Positions 45,267 through 53,713 of a stretch of DNA of 64,000 nucleotides are shown piece after piece (position 1 is the first letter of the stretch; each line of letters starts with the position of its first letter). Origin of the DNA: Acinetobacter bouvetii (GTDB lineage Bacteria; Pseudomonadota; Gammaproteobacteria; Pseudomonadales; Moraxellaceae); contig NZ_CADDTS010000027.1 of assembly GCF_902753875.1 (NCBI RefSeq), forward strand, positions 1 to 64,000. Reading direction: 5' to 3'. Made by a program: the position numbers and the translations under genes. The notes below the pieces were generated by a model, which saw nothing but the letters and a program-made list of their open reading frames with translations, was not told the DNA's origin and did no database searches.

Positions 45267-46025
45267 TTATTTAAGCCGAATATACATATGATATATATGA
45301 GATGAGTCATTAGGTTTACGTTTATCTATCTCAAGATAATTGAGATTTTCTACTAATGCACCTAGTTTTTCATAACCGTAATTACGAGGGTCAAACGAAG
45401 GGTCGCTTTTAATCATATATCCTCCTACTCCGGATAAAGCAGCCCAATCTGAATCTTTGGATGAAGCATTAATAGCAACTCTTAGAGCATCTTTTAACTT
45501 TTTATCTTTAGATAATTCAGCTTTTTTAGTCGTTTTTGGCTGTTTCTGATCTACTACTCCGATAGAAGCTATTTCTTCAACTTTAGGTGTTAAATTTTCA
45601 ACAAAAATAAATTGATCACATGCCACAATAAAGGCATTTGGAGTCTTTTTTTCACCAAAGCCATATACAACTAAGCCATTCTCTCGAATTCTTGTTGCTA
45701 GCATTGTAAAGTCACTATCTGAAGAAATCAAACAGAATCCATCCAAATGACTTTGATGCAGTAAGTCCATTGCATCAATAATTAAGGCTGAGTCCGTAGC
45801 ATTTTTTCCTGACGTATAGCAAAATTGTTGGACTGGTTGAATTGCATGTTTATGTAATTCTTCTTTCCATGATTTTAAGTTTGGCTTAGTCCAATCGCCA
45901 TAGATTCGCTTAATGTGTGCTGTACCGAAACGAGCGATTTCTTTCAGTAAGTTTTCACAAACAGATGCTTGAGCATTGTCAGCATCTATTAAGACAGCAA
46001 GTTTTAAATTATTTATTTCAGACAT
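45267..46025 (-). CDS. NYN-domain ribonuclease-like protein with OST-HTH/LOTUS tail
   Basis: The 252-residue protein starts with a NYN/PIN-like nuclease domain (about 8-150): conserved acids Asp14 and Asp16 in 'VLIDADNAQ', Asp78 and Asp84 in 'NATDSALIIDAMDLL', and Asp103/105 in 'ISSDSDFTML'. A Lys-rich linker (about 165-175) leads to an OST-HTH/LOTUS-type domain (about 175-250, 'LKDALRVAINAS' and 'YGYEKLGALVENLNYLEI') that in relatives binds RNA or G-quadruplexes. It probably cleaves RNA. It is AT-richer than its neighbours, opposite in strand to the ygfB-ubiI run, and bounded by dif-like sites. Confidence 0.85.
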   Translation of the reverse strand: MSEINNLKLAVLIDADNAQASVCENLLKEIARFGTAHIKRIYGDWTKPNLKSWKEELHKHAIQPVQQFCYTSGKNATDSALIIDAMDLLHQSHLDGFCLISSDSDFTMLATRIRENGLVVYGFGEKKTPNAFIVACDQFIFVENLTPKVEEIASIGVVDQKQPKTTKKAELSKDKKLKDALRVAINASSKDSDWAALSGVGGYMIKSDPSFDPRNYGYEKLGALVENLNYLEIDKRKPNDSSHIYHMYIRLK

Positions 46026-46141
46026 TTCTTACTATTTATCAAAAATTTTAATTAAAAAATATAACAATAAAATAGTAATTACAATAACTTAAAGAATTAA
46101 TTATTATCAATATAGTATTTTTACTATGCTAATTTTTCTAA

Positions 46142-46169
46142 AATTAACATAGTACGGATTATACGAAGC
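46142..46169 (-). other. dif-like XerC/XerD site 1 of a direct pair
   Basis: On the minus strand: XerC arm GCTTCGTATAA, six-base spacer TCCGTA, XerD arm CTATGTTAATT, the exact 11-6-11 layout of dif/pdif sites. The arms fit the plasmid pdif pattern I recall for Acinetobacter (ATTTCGTATAA / TTATGTTAATT) at 9 and 10 of 11 positions. The likeness to the second site extends eight bases past the XerD arm. Confidence 0.75.
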
Positions 46170-46204
46170 TCGGACACTAGATCCATGCTATTAAATAACT
46201 TATT

Positions 46205-46525
46205 TTATAAGTCACTATACGGAGTAAAACCTATAGCTTGTGCCCCACTATTTTTATTTTTTAAATTTAGTTCTTTACAAATAATTGCATAAGTTTTTTT
46301 ATTAAACCCTCCCTTAAAATCCCATTCATCTATTTCTTGTTTCATATGAACAATGCCTGAAATATTAGGATAAAGATTGCCTAAATTATTATCTGTTATA
46401 TAACTAGATAATTCACTGCTGTATGTAAAGTTTTGATTACGAGTATCTTGTAGAAGAGCAAGGAGTTCTTCTGCTTCTATGCGTGTTAATTGATATTTAA
46501 TAGCTAACCGAGATACTTCAGTCAT
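46205..46525 (-). CDS. Orphan protein of dif module (106 aa)
   Basis: Not recognised. The 106-residue product starts with a helical segment 'TEVSRLAIKYQLTRIEAEELLALLQDTR' that resembles the scaffold of small DNA-binding or antitoxin proteins, followed by a mixed Tyr/Asn/Lys-rich part. No membrane segment or cysteine pair. The ATG lies 17 bases after the dif-like site at 46542 and lacks a strong ribosome-binding site, as does the NYN gene ('AGAAATG' before both). Its base composition is clearly more AT-rich than ubiH or pepP. It may work with the NYN protein; that is speculation from position. Confidence 0.6.
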   Translation of the reverse strand: MTEVSRLAIKYQLTRIEAEELLALLQDTRNQNFTYSSELSSYITDNNLGNLYPNISGIVHMKQEIDEWDFKGGFNKKTYAIICKELNLKNKNSGAQAIGFTPYSDL

Positions 46526-46541
46526 TTCTAAGTTTTCCTAA

Positions 46542-46569
46542 AATTAACATAATACACGTAATACGAAAT
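46542..46569 (-). other. dif-like XerC/XerD site 2 of a direct pair
   Basis: On the minus strand: XerC arm ATTTCGTATTA, spacer CGTGTA, XerD arm TTATGTTAATT. Ten of 11 and 11 of 11 positions fit the plasmid pdif arms recalled for Acinetobacter. It lies just upstream of the 106-residue gene. Confidence 0.8.
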
Positions 46570-46906
46570 TTTTTATATTTTAATTTAATAATCAATATCT
46601 TATATAGATATTTTCTAGTAAAAAGCATGCTGGGATGGATTTTGTGTGAATCATTATGTTTATTGGTTGTTATTTGATCTCTATTTCATGTTTTAAATTA
46701 GAAAAAATAAACACGCTACTTTTTTAAAAACTAAGTGATTCAATGCAATCTCGATAAAAGCATCAAGATTCAATCACCTTACTTAGCATCAACGCTATTT
46801 CATTATAAAAATAAATGACTTTGCGGTAATATAAAATCCATTACAGATTATACGTATTTCGATTGAATCTCCTGAACTCGAATACCTCATAAAAAAGGAT
46901 CAAAGC
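46570..46906. promoter_or_regulatory. AT-rich region upstream of ubiH
   Basis: These 337 bases lie between the dif-like site and ubiH and should hold the promoter that ubiH-ubiI need now that they are cut off from pepP. No clear sigma-70 pair is seen. A partial XerC-like TTATACG occurs at 46848-46854 without a XerD arm. An AAAGGAT ribosome-binding site precedes ubiH. Confidence 0.4.
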
Positions 46907-48115
46907 ATGCAGCAAGAAGTCATCATTGTGGGCGGTGGTATGGTCGGGCTGAGTTTAGCCTTGATGTTGGCTAAGGCAAAGATTGGCGTAAAGCTGCTTG
47001 AAGCCATCAAATACCCAAATTATGATGATGCTAATCTTGCCCCATATCACTCAAGTTTTGATGCGCGAAACAGTGCCTTGTCACGCCGTACTGTTCAAAT
47101 TTATCAAGAACTGGGTTTGTGGGATGCACTGCAAGAACATGCAACGCCTATTTTAGAAGTGAATATTACTGAACAAGGCAGTTTTGGTAAGGCACGTTTA
47201 AAAGCAGAACAAGAAAAGGTCGAAAGCTTTGGACAGGTGATTGAAAATGCCTGGCTCGGTCGTGTGCTATTAACCGAAGTTAAAAAACAATCGCTCATTG
47301 AGTTAATTGATGGCATTCAAGTGACCTCGTTAACCCAAGATGCAGACCATGCGTATATCGAAGCACAACGTGGTGAAGCGTTGCTGAAATTGCAATCCAA
47401 AATCGTGATTGCTGCTGATGGTCGTGATTCGTTCTGCCGTAAAGCTCTGGGTATTGGCACATCAGTGCATGACTATGATCAAGTTGCGATTGTAACGACG
47501 GTACAAACCTCTAAACCGCATCATCATGTCGGCTTTGAGCGCTTTAGCCCGCTTGGCCCTCTAGCATTGTTACCATTACCGGGCGAATACTGCCGTTCTG
47601 TGGTTTGGCCGGTACAAAAAGGCACAGAAGGTGAATGGTTGGGCGATGAAAATGACCAGCATTTTCTTGATGCTTTGCAGCAAACCTACGGTGACCGTGC
47701 CGGAAAATTCCAGAAAACCGGTAAGCGTTTCAGCTTTCCGTTGTCACAAGTACTTGCGGAAAAGCAGGCCGTGGGTCGTGTGGTGCTGATGGGCAATGCG
47801 GCACATACCATTCACCCGGTTGCGGGGCAGGGCTTTAACCTGTGCATGCGTGATGCCTATGTTTTACGACGTTATTTGATTGAGCAAGTACAAAATCAGG
47901 CAGATCTCGGTGATGCAGCCATGCTGCTCGACTATGAAAAGTCCCGCCTGACCGATCAGCAACGCGTGATTAAATTCTGTGATTCCGTAGTGCGTGGTTT
48001 TAGTAATAGCAATCCATTGTTGAAATTGATCCGAAACACCGGTTTAGTAGCATTTGATACCATTCCGGGCATTAAACCACTGGTTGCCAATTATGCAATG
48101 GGGTTAAAAGCATGA
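46907..48115 (+). CDS. ubiH: FAD-dependent ubiquinone hydroxylase (UbiH-type)
   Basis: UbiH hydroxylates the 2-polyprenyl-6-methoxyphenol ring in ubiquinone synthesis. The 402-residue flavoprotein has the dinucleotide fold 'VIIVGGGMVGLSLALMLAK' (5-23), the family segment 'SFDARNSALSRRTVQIYQELGLW', the 'AADGRDS' motif and the second FAD motif 'LMGNAAHTIHPVAGQGFNLCMRD'. Its ATGA stop/start overlap with the next hydroxylase shows translational coupling. In most relatives pepP lies directly upstream. Confidence 0.92.
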   Translation: MQQEVIIVGGGMVGLSLALMLAKAKIGVKLLEAIKYPNYDDANLAPYHSSFDARNSALSRRTVQIYQELGLWDALQEHATPILEVNITEQGSFGKARLKAEQEKVESFGQVIENAWLGRVLLTEVKKQSLIELIDGIQVTSLTQDADHAYIEAQRGEALLKLQSKIVIAADGRDSFCRKALGIGTSVHDYDQVAIVTTVQTSKPHHHVGFERFSPLGPLALLPLPGEYCRSVVWPVQKGTEGEWLGDENDQHFLDALQQTYGDRAGKFQKTGKRFSFPLSQVLAEKQAVGRVVLMGNAAHTIHPVAGQGFNLCMRDAYVLRRYLIEQVQNQADLGDAAMLLDYEKSRLTDQQRVIKFCDSVVRGFSNSNPLLKLIRNTGLVAFDTIPGIKPLVANYAMGLKA

Positions 48116-49356
48116 GTTTAAATCAGTCAGATATCCTTGATGTCGTCATTGTCGGTGGCGGTTTAGTGGGTGGTTTAACTGCCTTGCTACTTGCCCAAGG
48201 TGGAGTGCAAGCCACGGTACTCGATGCTGCACCCATTCTAGATACTGACAAAACCAAAAGTGTCGCCAACCCGCGTGTACTGGCACTCAGCCAAGCGACC
48301 ATCCATTTATTAAAAACAGTCAATGTTTGGGACAAACTTGCCCGTCAGCAACCTTATACAGGGATGCAGGTGTGGAATAAAAATGGCTATGGTGAAATTA
48401 ACTTTGGTCATGAGTCAAGCAAAACGCCTGCTGTGGAAAATGCACTCGGTACAATGGTGGAGCCGAGTTTATTGAACTTGGCCATTCAAGAGAAAATGCT
48501 GGAACAGCTGCAAGACTATCGTACCCAAGTCAAAGTCACTCGCGTCGAGCAAGGGGTTGGTGTGTGGATTATTCATCTTGCAGATGGCACGCAATTAAAA
48601 ACCAAACTGGTGATTGGTGCAGATGGAGCAAATTCATTTGTCCGCGAACAAGCCTTTATTGACATCGACATTTTAGATTACAAACAAGCGGGTATCAGTT
48701 GTGCGATTAAAACCACACAGCCGCATCAGCATGTGGCGCGTCAGATTTTTCTGGAGACCGGCCCATTGGCATTTTTACCGATGGCCAGTTTAAATCCGGA
48801 ACAGGAAGGATACTGGCAGTCAATTGTCTGGACATTGCCAGATGACTATGCTGATGAATATGTGGCTTTATCAGATGCTGAATTTACCCAACTGCTGACT
48901 CGCGAAAGTCATCACATGCTAGGTGAAGTGGTCGAAGCTACACCTCGGGCTAAATTTCCGTTAAAAGCACGTGCGGCACAACAATATGTACGCAATGGAT
49001 TGGCTTTGATTGGTGATGCAGCGCATGTGATTCATCCATTGGCAGGTCAAGGGGTGAATATTGGCTGCTTGGATGCTGCCATTTTATGTGATGTCTTGTT
49101 GCATGATAAAAAGCGTGGAGTTTGGGCACATGAGCAAACTTTGCAATGCTATGAACATCGCCGTAAAGGTCAAAATGATGCCATGATGCACAGCATGTCT
49201 CTGATTGGCTGGATGGAAACTAGCCAGCTTTTCCCGGTAGTCTGGACGCGAAATTTTGGCTTAAAACAGGTGGAACAGCATACAGCATTAAAAGATGCCT
49301 TTCTGTCTCAAGCCAACGGATTGCAGATCTTAAAAGATACACGGTATGCTGTTTGA
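48112..49356 (+). CDS. ubiI: FAD-dependent ubiquinone hydroxylase (UbiI/VisC-type)
   Basis: The 414-residue paralogue of UbiH, placed as visC/ubiI in E. coli, hydroxylates C5 of the ubiquinone ring. It shows 'VVIVGGGLVGGLTALLLAQGG', 'SVANPRVLALSQATIHLL', 'VIGADGANSFVREQA' and 'LIGDAAHVIHPLAGQGVNIGCLD'. It overlaps ubiH by four bases. The choice of UbiI over UbiF rests on position; the enzymes are hard to tell apart by sequence. No strong terminator follows. Confidence 0.88.
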   Translation: MSLNQSDILDVVIVGGGLVGGLTALLLAQGGVQATVLDAAPILDTDKTKSVANPRVLALSQATIHLLKTVNVWDKLARQQPYTGMQVWNKNGYGEINFGHESSKTPAVENALGTMVEPSLLNLAIQEKMLEQLQDYRTQVKVTRVEQGVGVWIIHLADGTQLKTKLVIGADGANSFVREQAFIDIDILDYKQAGISCAIKTTQPHQHVARQIFLETGPLAFLPMASLNPEQEGYWQSIVWTLPDDYADEYVALSDAEFTQLLTRESHHMLGEVVEATPRAKFPLKARAAQQYVRNGLALIGDAAHVIHPLAGQGVNIGCLDAAILCDVLLHDKKRGVWAHEQTLQCYEHRRKGQNDAMMHSMSLIGWMETSQLFPVVWTRNFGLKQVEQHTALKDAFLSQANGLQILKDTRYAV

Positions 49357-49532
49357 GCTCAAAGAACTGCTTTTTGTACAAATATTTATAAAAGGTTACT
49401 TTTTTGATTAAAAAAGATACGTTTTTTTTGAAATTGACTCTATGCGAAACCGGCAGAGATTGCTAAATTTCTTCCTAATTCGCAACCAATTCAAATTGGA
49501 TTAATAGAAGTCATTTGTGGGGAGAAATTAAG

Positions 49533-49781
49533 ATGACGGATATGAATGACTACGATGATGTAGAAGAAACTGCAGTGGATGAAGACGAAGCAAAAGCTGC
49601 GGAAAAAGGTGCATCTGATAGTGAAAGTACAGCAACTGATGGTGATGTCGCTGAAGCTGAAACATTGACCGTTACTGCCAAATTGAAACAGCGTCAGGCA
49701 CTGGAAGATGAAGTGGCTGCTTTCCTTGCACGCGGTGGTCGTATTACAGAAGTTCCGCCAGACGAATCTGCAAAAGATTAA
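49533..49781 (+). CDS. SutA-like RNA polymerase-associated protein
   Basis: From ATG 49533, nine bases after GGGGAG, the product has 82 residues: a very acidic, disordered N-terminal half (Asp/Glu-rich, about 1-40) and a C-terminal helix with 'QRQALEDEVAAFLARGGRITEVPPD'. The pattern of acidic tail plus 'ALExEVxxFLxRGGxI' is that of SutA of Pseudomonas, which binds RNA polymerase and tunes expression in slow growth. The likeness is from memory. A GTG at 49515 lies inside the ribosome-binding site and is rejected. Confidence 0.7.
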   Translation: MTDMNDYDDVEETAVDEDEAKAAEKGASDSESTATDGDVAEAETLTVTAKLKQRQALEDEVAAFLARGGRITEVPPDESAKD

Positions 49782-49823
49782 TCTAAGCTTTGCTTGCGTC
49801 AGCAACGCTTGAGTCAGGAATAT

Positions 49824-49853
49824 AAAAAAGCATCACAGTAGTGATGCTTTTTG
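49824..49853. terminator. Bidirectional terminator between sutA-like gene and rsmI
   Basis: AAAAAGCATCAC-agta-GTGATGCTTTTT serves both convergent genes. Confidence 0.88.
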
Positions 49854-49869
49854 GTTTTTAACTGTTCTA

Positions 49870-50709
49870 TTAATCTTTATGGGTCAGTTCTAAAGCACGC
49901 TGATATGCCACTTTCTTTTTGATTCCGGTCAAATCAGCGGCCAGTTGCGAAGCAGCCTTGACCGATAAATCTTGCAATAAACGGGTTAATAACTGGTCCA
50001 GTTTTTCCTGTTCCAGATCTTTTTCGACTGTGGCACCGCCAATCACTAAAACGATTTCGCCTTTTTGCTGGTTGTGATCTGATTCGACAAATTCAACCAA
50101 TTCGCCCAAAGTCATTTTTTTGATGGTTTCAAAAGTCTTGGTAATTTCACGGGCAAAACCCACAGGACGATCCGCACCGAACACCTGAGTCATATCTTTT
50201 AAGCAGTCGACAATGCGGTGGGGTGCTTCATAGATAATCATGGTCTGAGTTTCATCTTTGAGTTTTTCCAGCGCCAATAGACGTTGCGACTGCTTGGAGG
50301 GCAGGAAGCCTTCAAAACTGAAACGGTCACTCGGTAGACCAACCGAACTGAGCGCAGCAATGGCTGCACAGGCACCCGGCACAGGAATGACACGGATATT
50401 GTGTTCTTGCGCAGCACGAACCAGTTTAAAGCCTGGATCACTAATCAGCGGTGTGCCTGCATCACTGATCAAGGCCATATTTTCACCTTTCAGCAAGCGC
50501 TGGATTAAGATGTCAATTTTATTGCTTTCATTATGATCGTGACAGGCGGTCAGTGGAGTTGCTATATTAAAGTGCTTTAATAATTGAGCAGAAGTACGCG
50601 TATCTTCTGCTGCGATAATACTAACCGATTTTAAAACATCAATAGCTCGATAAGTAATGTCATCTAAGTGCCCAATTGGGGTCGCTACAACAAATAACTG
50701 AGCACTCAT
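49870..50709 (-). CDS. rsmI: 16S rRNA (cytidine-1402 2'-O)-methyltransferase
   Basis: RsmI adds the 2'-O-methyl of m4Cm1402 in the ribosomal P-site. From ATG 50709 (SD GGAG on the minus strand) the product is 279 residues and begins 'SAQLFVVATPIGHLDDITYRAIDVLKSV', the family N terminus, with 'DAGTPLISDPGF' and 'PVPGACAAIAALSSVGLP' following. It is divergent from the lppC-like gene, only 12 bases between the two starts, the order also found in E. coli (rsmI / lpoA-yraN-diaA-dolP). Confidence 0.95.
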   Translation of the reverse strand: MSAQLFVVATPIGHLDDITYRAIDVLKSVSIIAAEDTRTSAQLLKHFNIATPLTACHDHNESNKIDILIQRLLKGENMALISDAGTPLISDPGFKLVRAAQEHNIRVIPVPGACAAIAALSSVGLPSDRFSFEGFLPSKQSQRLLALEKLKDETQTMIIYEAPHRIVDCLKDMTQVFGADRPVGFAREITKTFETIKKMTLGELVEFVESDHNQQKGEIVLVIGGATVEKDLEQEKLDQLLTRLLQDLSVKAASQLAADLTGIKKKVAYQRALELTHKD

Positions 50710-50721
50710 AAGGTTTCTCCA

Positions 50722-51660
50722 ATGTTGAATAATAAAAAAATTTTGATGGGCTTCATGCTGTATTGCATTTTTAACCACGCTCAAGCTGAAGTGCTGGTCA
50801 TTTTACCCGAATCGGGACCTTTGGCGCGAGCCGGATTAAGTATCAAACAGGGTTTTATGAGTGCTTATCAAGCATCAGGCTCGAAAACAGCGCTTAAATT
50901 TGTAAACTCGGATAAAAAGAAAATAGCCCAGCTGCTCAAACAATATGTGAATAAAAAAACGCAAATGGTAGTGGGACCTTTGGCACGTAACGAGGTAGAA
51001 GATTTAATCAGGGCCAGACCCAAGCTGCAGGTTTTGGCATTAAATGAAGTTTCTCCGCAATTGCCTAATGTTTGGCAATTTAGCCTGTCAAAAACCGATG
51101 ATGCCTATGCATTGAATCAGGTCTTGCAGCAGGAGCAAATCAAAGAACTTTATATATTACGTCAAAAGAATGCAGAGGTTGATAATGAACTATTTCTCAT
51201 GGCTTTACTGACAGAGGGTGATTATCCGCTCAATATGGTCGATCAGGTTCCACAAACATTAAATAAGCACTCAGGATTATTATTGCTGGGTAGTAATGAA
51301 TGGCTGAATAGTCTAGAGCATCTACCTCGGAAACATATTTATACTTTACCGAATGCGATTGAAGAACGTCAGGTTTTACCGCAAGGGGTAAAGTTTTGCG
51401 ATGCGCCAGCCTTATATCGTCTGGCATGGCCTGATGTCATTCAAGCCTATCAGCAGAATCCGGTGAGCATGCCTTATCAGCGCCTATTGGCGTTTGGAGG
51501 TGATGCCTGGCATATAATAATGCAATATCTGGAGCAACCCAATGTGAAAAGTATTGAGTTTCAAGGGCGTAGTGGAATGGTACAAATCAGCCAGAATCAG
51601 ATTCGCCGTATTCCACAATGCTTTGAAAATACCCGAAATAAAATTCGGCCATTATCATGA
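50722..51660 (+). CDS. LppC/LpoA-type protein, short form without lipobox
   Basis: LpoA is an outer-membrane lipoprotein that activates PBP1a. This 312-residue relative has only the periplasmic-binding-protein-like C-terminal domain ('[27 protein letters not shown]', '[15 protein letters not shown]', '[10 protein letters not shown]') and lacks the N-terminal TPR-like domain. Its signal peptide ends 'NHAQA-EV' with no lipidated Cys, so it should be a soluble periplasmic protein. The start is 12 bases from the divergent rsmI start. It overlaps yraN by four bases (ATGA). Confidence 0.83.
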   Translation: MLNNKKILMGFMLYCIFNHAQAEVLVILPESGPLARAGLSIKQGFMSAYQASGSKTALKFVNSDKKKIAQLLKQYVNKKTQMVVGPLARNEVEDLIRARPKLQVLALNEVSPQLPNVWQFSLSKTDDAYALNQVLQQEQIKELYILRQKNAEVDNELFLMALLTEGDYPLNMVDQVPQTLNKHSGLLLLGSNEWLNSLEHLPRKHIYTLPNAIEERQVLPQGVKFCDAPALYRLAWPDVIQAYQQNPVSMPYQRLLAFGGDAWHIIMQYLEQPNVKSIEFQGRSGMVQISQNQIRRIPQCFENTRNKIRPLS

Positions 51661-52088
51661 ACCATGATCAGCCGGTACAACTTAATTTAGGGCAATGGGC
51701 AGAACGGCAAGCCTTGTATGTATTGCAACAACAAGGTTTTCAGCTCATTGTGGCGAATTATCATTGCCGTTATGGGGAAATTGATCTGATTGTGAAAAAA
51801 GATATGGAGCTGATTTTTGTAGAGGTGAAAGCACGCTCAATAACAAAGTATGCACAATCATGTGAAAGCGTGAATTTTTCGAAGCAAAAGAAAATGATGA
51901 AATCAGCGCTGTGCTTTTTGCATGCCTATCCGGAATTTGAGCAGTTCTATTGTCGTTTTGATGTGTTTTGTTTTGATTTTTTTCAACAATTTGCAAAAAC
52001 AATACAGCACGATTTTTCAAAATTCACTTATGATCAACAATGGATTGAAAATGCTTTTACTTTTGATCAAGAGTTTATTAATCTTTGA
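51657..52088 (+). CDS. yraN: UPF0102 (YraN) endonuclease-fold protein
   Basis: The 143-residue protein has the restriction-endonuclease-like UPF0102 core: '[35 protein letters not shown]' (Glu and Asp of the PD-(D/E)XK site) and '[10 protein letters not shown]'. Its role is undefined, perhaps in DNA repair or uptake. It lies between the lppC-like gene and dolP as in E. coli, without diaA. Confidence 0.92.
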   Translation: MNHDQPVQLNLGQWAERQALYVLQQQGFQLIVANYHCRYGEIDLIVKKDMELIFVEVKARSITKYAQSCESVNFSKQKKMMKSALCFLHAYPEFEQFYCRFDVFCFDFFQQFAKTIQHDFSKFTYDQQWIENAFTFDQEFINL

Positions 52089-52148
52089 ACAAAATCAGAG
52101 CATAAATGCTGAACTAAAATAGAAATGAATGATGAGGAGTCTTGCTGA

Positions 52149-52835
52149 GTGTTTAACCGTATTGCAATGACGTTACTGTGTGTAGCAAGTTTATCTGGTT
52201 GTGCAAGTTTTATCTCCAGTGGCACCGGATCCGCCCCAGTAGGTACAGAAAGTGGCGCGCGTTCACTGGGTCAGGTGTTTATTGATTCTTCTATAGAACG
52301 TACGGCTAAAATTAATTTATATAAACTGGATTCCCGTTTTAAACAGTCCCGTGTCAACATTGAAAGTTTTCATGGCAATGTCCTGTTGACCGGACAGGTG
52401 CCAGATGCACATTTGAAACAACTAGCAGAAGAAAATGTTCGTGCCATGAGTGATGTGAAAGCAGTACACAATTACATTACTGTAGGCAACCAGATTGGTT
52501 ATAGCACCATCATGCAGGACACCACCGTGACTGCAAATACGCGTGGGCTGATCATGAAAGCTGTAGTGGTTTCGGATAGTAAGGTTCGTATTCATACCGA
52601 AGATGGTATTTTATATGTGATGGGACGTTTAAACACTGCAGAAATTAATGATTTGAATCAGGTGTTACAGCAGGTGGGTAATGTCACTAAAATTATTACT
52701 TTAATAGATAATATTGAGCAATCACGTGCTATGTCTTCAAGTTTTGGCAGTCCGATGGTGAGTGCACAACCTGTTGCACAAACCCCGGTAGCGATTGATC
52801 CAGATCAAGCTGAGCCAACCTCATATGCTCAATAA
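52149..52835 (+). CDS. dolP: BON-domain outer-membrane lipoprotein DolP
   Basis: The 228-residue lipoprotein starts at GTG 52149 with lipobox 'LSGC' (Cys18). Two BON domains follow (about 47-115, 'AKINLYKLDSRFKQSRVNIESFHGNVLLTGQVP', and about 125-195, 'VRIHTEDGILYVMGRLNTAEINDLNQVL'), then a Pro/Ala-rich tail. DolP (YraP) supports outer-membrane integrity and BAM function. It overlaps the next gene by 11 bases. Confidence 0.92.
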   Translation: MFNRIAMTLLCVASLSGCASFISSGTGSAPVGTESGARSLGQVFIDSSIERTAKINLYKLDSRFKQSRVNIESFHGNVLLTGQVPDAHLKQLAEENVRAMSDVKAVHNYITVGNQIGYSTIMQDTTVTANTRGLIMKAVVVSDSKVRIHTEDGILYVMGRLNTAEINDLNQVLQQVGNVTKIITLIDNIEQSRAMSSSFGSPMVSAQPVAQTPVAIDPDQAEPTSYAQ

Positions 52836-53712
52836 GGTCGCTGAAGTCGTCAAAAAGCAGATCAATCAAAACGTGGAACGGGTGAAAATTCTGTATAAGG
52901 ATTTTCGCCTTTACGACTTTGGAAGTTATGCACTCAATCGTTTAACCCCGCGAAAGGGTTATACCGTACATGAAAATATTGCTTATGGTTTAAAGGCGCG
53001 CCATCGTTTAGATATTTTTTCAGCTCAATCTCCCCGTGAGCAACGTCCTTTGATTGTGTTCGTGCATGGTGGTGCGTGGTTGCATGGGGATAAAAAAGAT
53101 TACCGTTTTGTTGGTGAGGCTTTTGCTAAAGAGGGTTTTGATGTTGCGGTGATTAATTATCATCTGGCTCCGGCGCATGTTTTCCCCAGTTATATTGATG
53201 ACCTGAGTCTGGCACTCAATTATCTGACCCAGCATCAGTCCAGATTAAAGATTCAGACTGAAAAAGTGGTTTTAATGGGGCATTCGGCTGGCGCTTTTAA
53301 TGTGATGTCGGCACTCTATCATCCCAAGCCATATAGCCTGCAATGTCGTACAAAAATTCGTGCAATTATTGGCTTGTCTGGACCTTATCATTTTGATTAT
53401 AAAGATGATCCGATCTGTGCAGATGCCTTTGATCAAAGCGTACCTTATCAGCAGGTCATGCCTTATTATTTTGTGGAAAGCAATACAGTGCGACATTACC
53501 TGTTTTTAGCATCCAATGATCAGGTGGTGGGGCATAGCAATTCGGAAGATTTTCATCGAGTTTTGCAGGAAAAAGGTAATCATAGCCAGATGATTACCAT
53601 TCCGGGCACCGGGCATGTCTCGATTATGGGATCGGTGTCCAGTCTGTTCAGTCGTTATTTTCAGACCAAACGACAGATTTTAACCGTGCTGGAAGAAGCG
53701 CTCAAACCTTGA
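52825..53712 (+). CDS. Alpha/beta hydrolase (esterase/lipase, HGGAW type)
   Basis: The 295-residue protein has the oxyanion motif 'FVHGGAWLHGDKKDYR' and nucleophile elbow 'LMGHSAGAFN', then the catalytic Asp in 'SNDQVVGHSNSED' and His in 'GTGHVSIMG'. No signal peptide is seen, so it is cytoplasmic. The ATG at 52825 overlaps the dolP stop. Its substrate is unknown; carboxylesterase or acyl-protein deacylase activity is the family norm. Confidence 0.85.
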   Translation: MLNKVAEVVKKQINQNVERVKILYKDFRLYDFGSYALNRLTPRKGYTVHENIAYGLKARHRLDIFSAQSPREQRPLIVFVHGGAWLHGDKKDYRFVGEAFAKEGFDVAVINYHLAPAHVFPSYIDDLSLALNYLTQHQSRLKIQTEKVVLMGHSAGAFNVMSALYHPKPYSLQCRTKIRAIIGLSGPYHFDYKDDPICADAFDQSVPYQQVMPYYFVESNTVRHYLFLASNDQVVGHSNSEDFHRVLQEKGNHSQMITIPGTGHVSIMGSVSSLFSRYFQTKRQILTVLEEALKP

Positions 53713-53713
53713 T

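Larger units (their letters stand above)
46142..46569 (-). mobile_element. Candidate chromosomal dif module with 106-aa gene
   Basis: Two dif-like sites in the same orientation begin exactly 400 bases apart (46142 and 46542) and enclose one small gene. dif modules, known on Acinetobacter plasmids, are genes bounded by 28-bp XerC/XerD sites and moved by the host recombinases. Here the module, perhaps with the NYN gene beyond it, interrupts the conserved pepP-ubiH junction. A directly repeated pair would allow excision of the segment as a circle. Confidence 0.6.

Noticed and set aside
46142..46569. One of the two sites being the chromosome's own dif
   Set aside because: dif is a single site near the terminus; a directly repeated pair with shared flanks within an operon fits a module better. 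Not excluded without genome-wide skew data.
46831..46858. A further dif-like site upstream of ubiH
   Set aside because: TTATACGTATT resembles a reversed XerC arm, but the 11 bases where the XerD arm should be fit at only four positions.
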